A stretch of 64,000 nt of DNA, from NCBI GenBank assembly GCA_009841255.1, contig VXMD01000018.1, positions 1 to 64,000 on the forward strand, in the 5' to 3' direction. This document shows, in pieces, positions 62,270-64,000 of this stretch. The notes under the pieces were generated by a model. The model was not told the DNA's origin. It made no database searches and saw nothing but the letters and a program-made list of their open reading frames with translations. Both the position numbers and the translations under genes were made by a program. The DNA is from Candidatus Poribacteria bacterium. Lineage in GTDB: Bacteria; Poribacteria; WGA-4E; WGA-3G. Position 1 is the stretch's first letter. Every line of letters starts with the position of its first letter.

Positions 62270-63256
62270 TTATTCATAGCGAATCCTCGGATCTACCCAA
62301 GCGAGGGCTATATCTGCGATCAGATTGCCGATAACCAAAAGGAGACTCAGCATCATAATTAACGTCCCTGCAAGATAGATGTCCTCGTTCAACAAACTGC
62401 GTAAGAGAATCGGTCCGACTGTTGGTAACCCCAAGACGATTGAGACAATCGCTGAACCGGAGAGAATGCCGGGTAGACTCATCCCCAAAATACTGATGAG
62501 CGGGTTGATCGCAATTCGTACCGCATGCTTACTCACCACCACGATCTCTTTAAGCCCTTTTGCTCTCGCCGTTTGGACAAAAGGTTGTCCCAGAACATCA
62601 AGGAGGTTGCCACGCATGATCCGCATCAAACTTGCGGTTCCATTGATTCCGACGACAATGACAGGGATCCAGAGGTGCTTGAAAAGGTCGTTCAGTTTGC
62701 CCCAAGTCCACGGCGCGCCTTCATAGTAAGCCGAGAACAGTCCAAACAAGGGAACGCCAAAGATGTCAAAGGCGAATACCATCAACGAGAGTGCTAAGAG
62801 GAACGCCGGTATTGACATCCCGACAAAACTGAGGAAGGTAAGAAAGTGATCCGACCATTTGTATTGATGCGTTGCGGAATAGACACCGAGCGGGATAGCG
62901 ATAACATAGGTGAAGATGAGCGATCCGACAGAGATAATCAGGGTGAAGGCGATTCTATCCCATATCAGTTCGTGGACTTCCCGTTTATACTCAAACGACT
63001 CGCCGAAATTGCCACGCACAAATCCACCGATCCAGATAAAGTAGCGTTTCCAGAGTGGTTCGTTCAAACCGTAGCGTGCCCGTAATTCCTCAACGTGCGC
63101 CAGTGAACTGCTATCGCCGAACTCCTCCTCTAACCGCTGAATTTCGCGATCGAGGTAATCACCTTGCGGGAGCTGGATGATGATAAAAGAGATAACGGAA
63201 ATCGCCATGAGTGTCGGAATTGCGATCAAACATCGGCGAATGATATAAGTAATTAT
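62270..63256 (-). CDS. peptide/nickel-type ABC transporter permease (DppB/OppB), unusual start
   Basis: About 328 aa. ITYIIRRCLIAIPTLMAISVISFII is the typical DppB N-terminus; the EAA loop QTARAKGLKEIVVVSKHAVR is near 235 and LLRSLLNEDI near 290. The only in-frame start codon of ordinary type is a TTG at 63322 inside the binding-protein gene. The conserved N-terminus is instead preceded by AGGAG, 8 nt and then ATA (63256), with ATT next. I give 63256 as the best initiation point. Overlap-free operon with the binding protein upstream. Confidence 0.88.
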   Translation of the reverse strand: MITYIIRRCLIAIPTLMAISVISFIIIQLPQGDYLDREIQRLEEEFGDSSSLAHVEELRARYGLNEPLWKRYFIWIGGFVRGNFGESFEYKREVHELIWDRIAFTLIISVGSLIFTYVIAIPLGVYSATHQYKWSDHFLTFLSFVGMSIPAFLLALSLMVFAFDIFGVPLFGLFSAYYEGAPWTWGKLNDLFKHLWIPVIVVGINGTASLMRIMRGNLLDVLGQPFVQTARAKGLKEIVVVSKHAVRIAINPLISILGMSLPGILSGSAIVSIVLGLPTVGPILLRSLLNEDIYLAGTLIMMLSLLLVIGNLIADIALAWVDPRIRYE

Positions 63257-63269
63257 GGGTGTGTCTCCT

Positions 63270-64000
63270 TTATTCCTTAGATATCCAACACTGTTCGGGA
63301 TAACTGGTCGCGGGGGTGACAATTGCCCACGGACCCAAAATCCCGTCGTTAGGGACGTTGTGAAAATGGTTCGCCACGACTAAGAGCGATGGCGAACGTG
63401 CTGCGGAACCGAGATGGAAGGGTCCCTCGTCGATGTGAATCCTGACCGCATCCCGGACGTATTGATGCCGCTGTTTTTCATCGGGTTCCTTCTTAATTTC
63501 GTCGTATAAGTCAAGCAACTTTTTTAGCGGTCCGGTGGCGGGTTCACCCTTTTCACCGCCGGTTTCATACCATTTCCCTACTTTTGGGTGCCAGTATTTG
63601 GGGAGCGTCGGAAACACCCAATCGGGATATGTGAAGAGATCCATCTCCGCCTCACCGTGCATACTGATTGTGAATTTACCGAGCGTGCGCCGCAAACTTA
63701 ACTCAGCACCCGGCGGCGTATAGAGTAGGGTTTTCAAACCGAGTTGCTCCCACCCTTCCTGAATAATTAATCCGATGTCATTCTCTTGACTGTTCAGATT
63801 AGAACTCGGAACGTCCATGAGTATCTCAATCTGTTCACCATCTGGACGGAGTCTATAACCGTCCTCATCGCGTGCTGTGAGTCCCATTTCATCAAGAAGT
63901 CGGTTTCCCGCCGCAATATCAAAGTCTGCATCGGCGCGTTTCCATTCTTCAAAGAGAGTCTGTCCGTCTTCATCGGCGAAGTGCCATCCTTCTTGACTGA
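63270..64000 (-). CDS. extracellular solute-binding protein, family 5 (partial, cut by the window edge)
   Basis: C-terminal 243 codons; the frame is open to base 64000 and the N-terminus lies outside. FDIAAGNRLLDEMGLTARDEDGYRLRPDG followed by LIIQEGWEQLGLKTLLYTPPGAEL is the SBP_bac_5 pattern of peptide/nickel binding proteins. It feeds the DppB and DppC permeases downstream on the strand. No ATPase genes are in view. The stop overlaps the AGGAG ribosome site of the next gene. Confidence 0.9.
   Translation of the reverse strand, partial: SQEGWHFADEDGQTLFEEWKRADADFDIAAGNRLLDEMGLTARDEDGYRLRPDGEQIEILMDVPSSNLNSQENDIGLIIQEGWEQLGLKTLLYTPPGAELSLRRTLGKFTISMHGEAEMDLFTYPDWVFPTLPKYWHPKVGKWYETGGEKGEPATGPLKKLLDLYDEIKKEPDEKQRHQYVRDAVRIHIDEGPFHLGSAARSPSLLVVANHFHNVPNDGILGPWAIVTPATSYPEQCWISKE

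Noticed and set aside
1-64000. tRNA, rRNA or known riboswitch
   Set aside because: I looked for GGTTCGAATCC-like T-arms, rRNA core sequences and common riboswitch cores and found none; a covariance-model search would be needed to exclude small RNAs.

Overview
The window reads like a chromosome segment of an uncultured bacterium from the Planctomycetes/Poribacteria-like world, most probably Candidatus Poribacteria (inference; there is no rRNA gene here to confirm it). The signs are four phytanoyl-CoA dioxygenase genes, three Gfo/Idh/MocA oxidoreductases, a DUF6785-like membrane protein, an ECF sigma factor fused to an extracytoplasmic beta-propeller, a secreted WD40/dockerin protein with a YPNPFNPET-type C-terminal sorting domain, and intergenic spaces full of short dispersed repeats. 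I see about 56 protein genes, no rRNA, tRNA, CRISPR array, phage or transposase.

Layout. 0.2-8.2 kb: large secreted multidomain protein, recD2 helicase, threonine synthase. 8.5-10.6 kb: deacetylase-like protein plus HpcH/HpaI aldolase. 10.6-12 kb: repeat-rich spacer with one MITE-like element. 12-16.6 kb: archease, a membrane protein, a BolA-like/HEPN pair, an enolase-superfamily dehydratase. 16.7-24 kb: two tandem secreted Cys-rich paralogues, the sigma factor/propeller fusion, a cytochrome-like lipoprotein, a D-2-hydroxyacid dehydrogenase, and a second MITE-like copy. 24-37.3 kb: oxidoreductases, acyl-CoA ligase, TonB receptor, cytochrome c, then Gfo/PhyH/isomerase/RraA in a row. 37.3-39 kb: two toxin-antitoxin-type modules set between rraA and a broken copy of its 3' end. 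39-42 kb: a sulfur-carrier cysteine cluster (cysteine synthase, APS reductase, ThiS/MoaD-like carrier, JAMM protease). 42.3-50.4 kb: GT-C-like membrane protein, Gfo, small HEAT protein, then a compact operon of radical SAM-PCP_red, two PhyH enzymes and a coiled-coil PCP_red protein. 50.5-64 kb: CopD-like and EamA-like membrane proteins, an overlapping operon (rsmI, 3-hydroxyacyl-CoA dehydrogenase, TVP38, L,D-transpeptidase, Gfo), an outer-membrane barrel, an HtrA-like protease, an acetamidase, an SDR and a peptide ABC transporter cut by the right edge.

The most unusual signal is a dispersed repeat of about 90 bp, called E1 here. It occurs roughly 15 to 20 times. Its end carries CCGCAAGG...ATTAAAA, and in at least eight cases this end abuts a start codon in the same orientation, with AAGG 10-13 nt before the ATG, so it appears to supply the ribosome binding site. 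Other copies sit exactly on a TTTTTAA stop, and one copy lies in frame inside a membrane protein gene. recD2 also carries two other repeat types in frame. This resembles the protein-invading palindromic elements of Rickettsia, but with a start-codon habit I do not know from elsewhere.

Other candidates for new biology are the radical SAM/PhyH/PCP_red operon, the membrane-tethered sigma factor with Asp-box propeller, and the sulfur carrier ending GGLF next to a JAMM protease.
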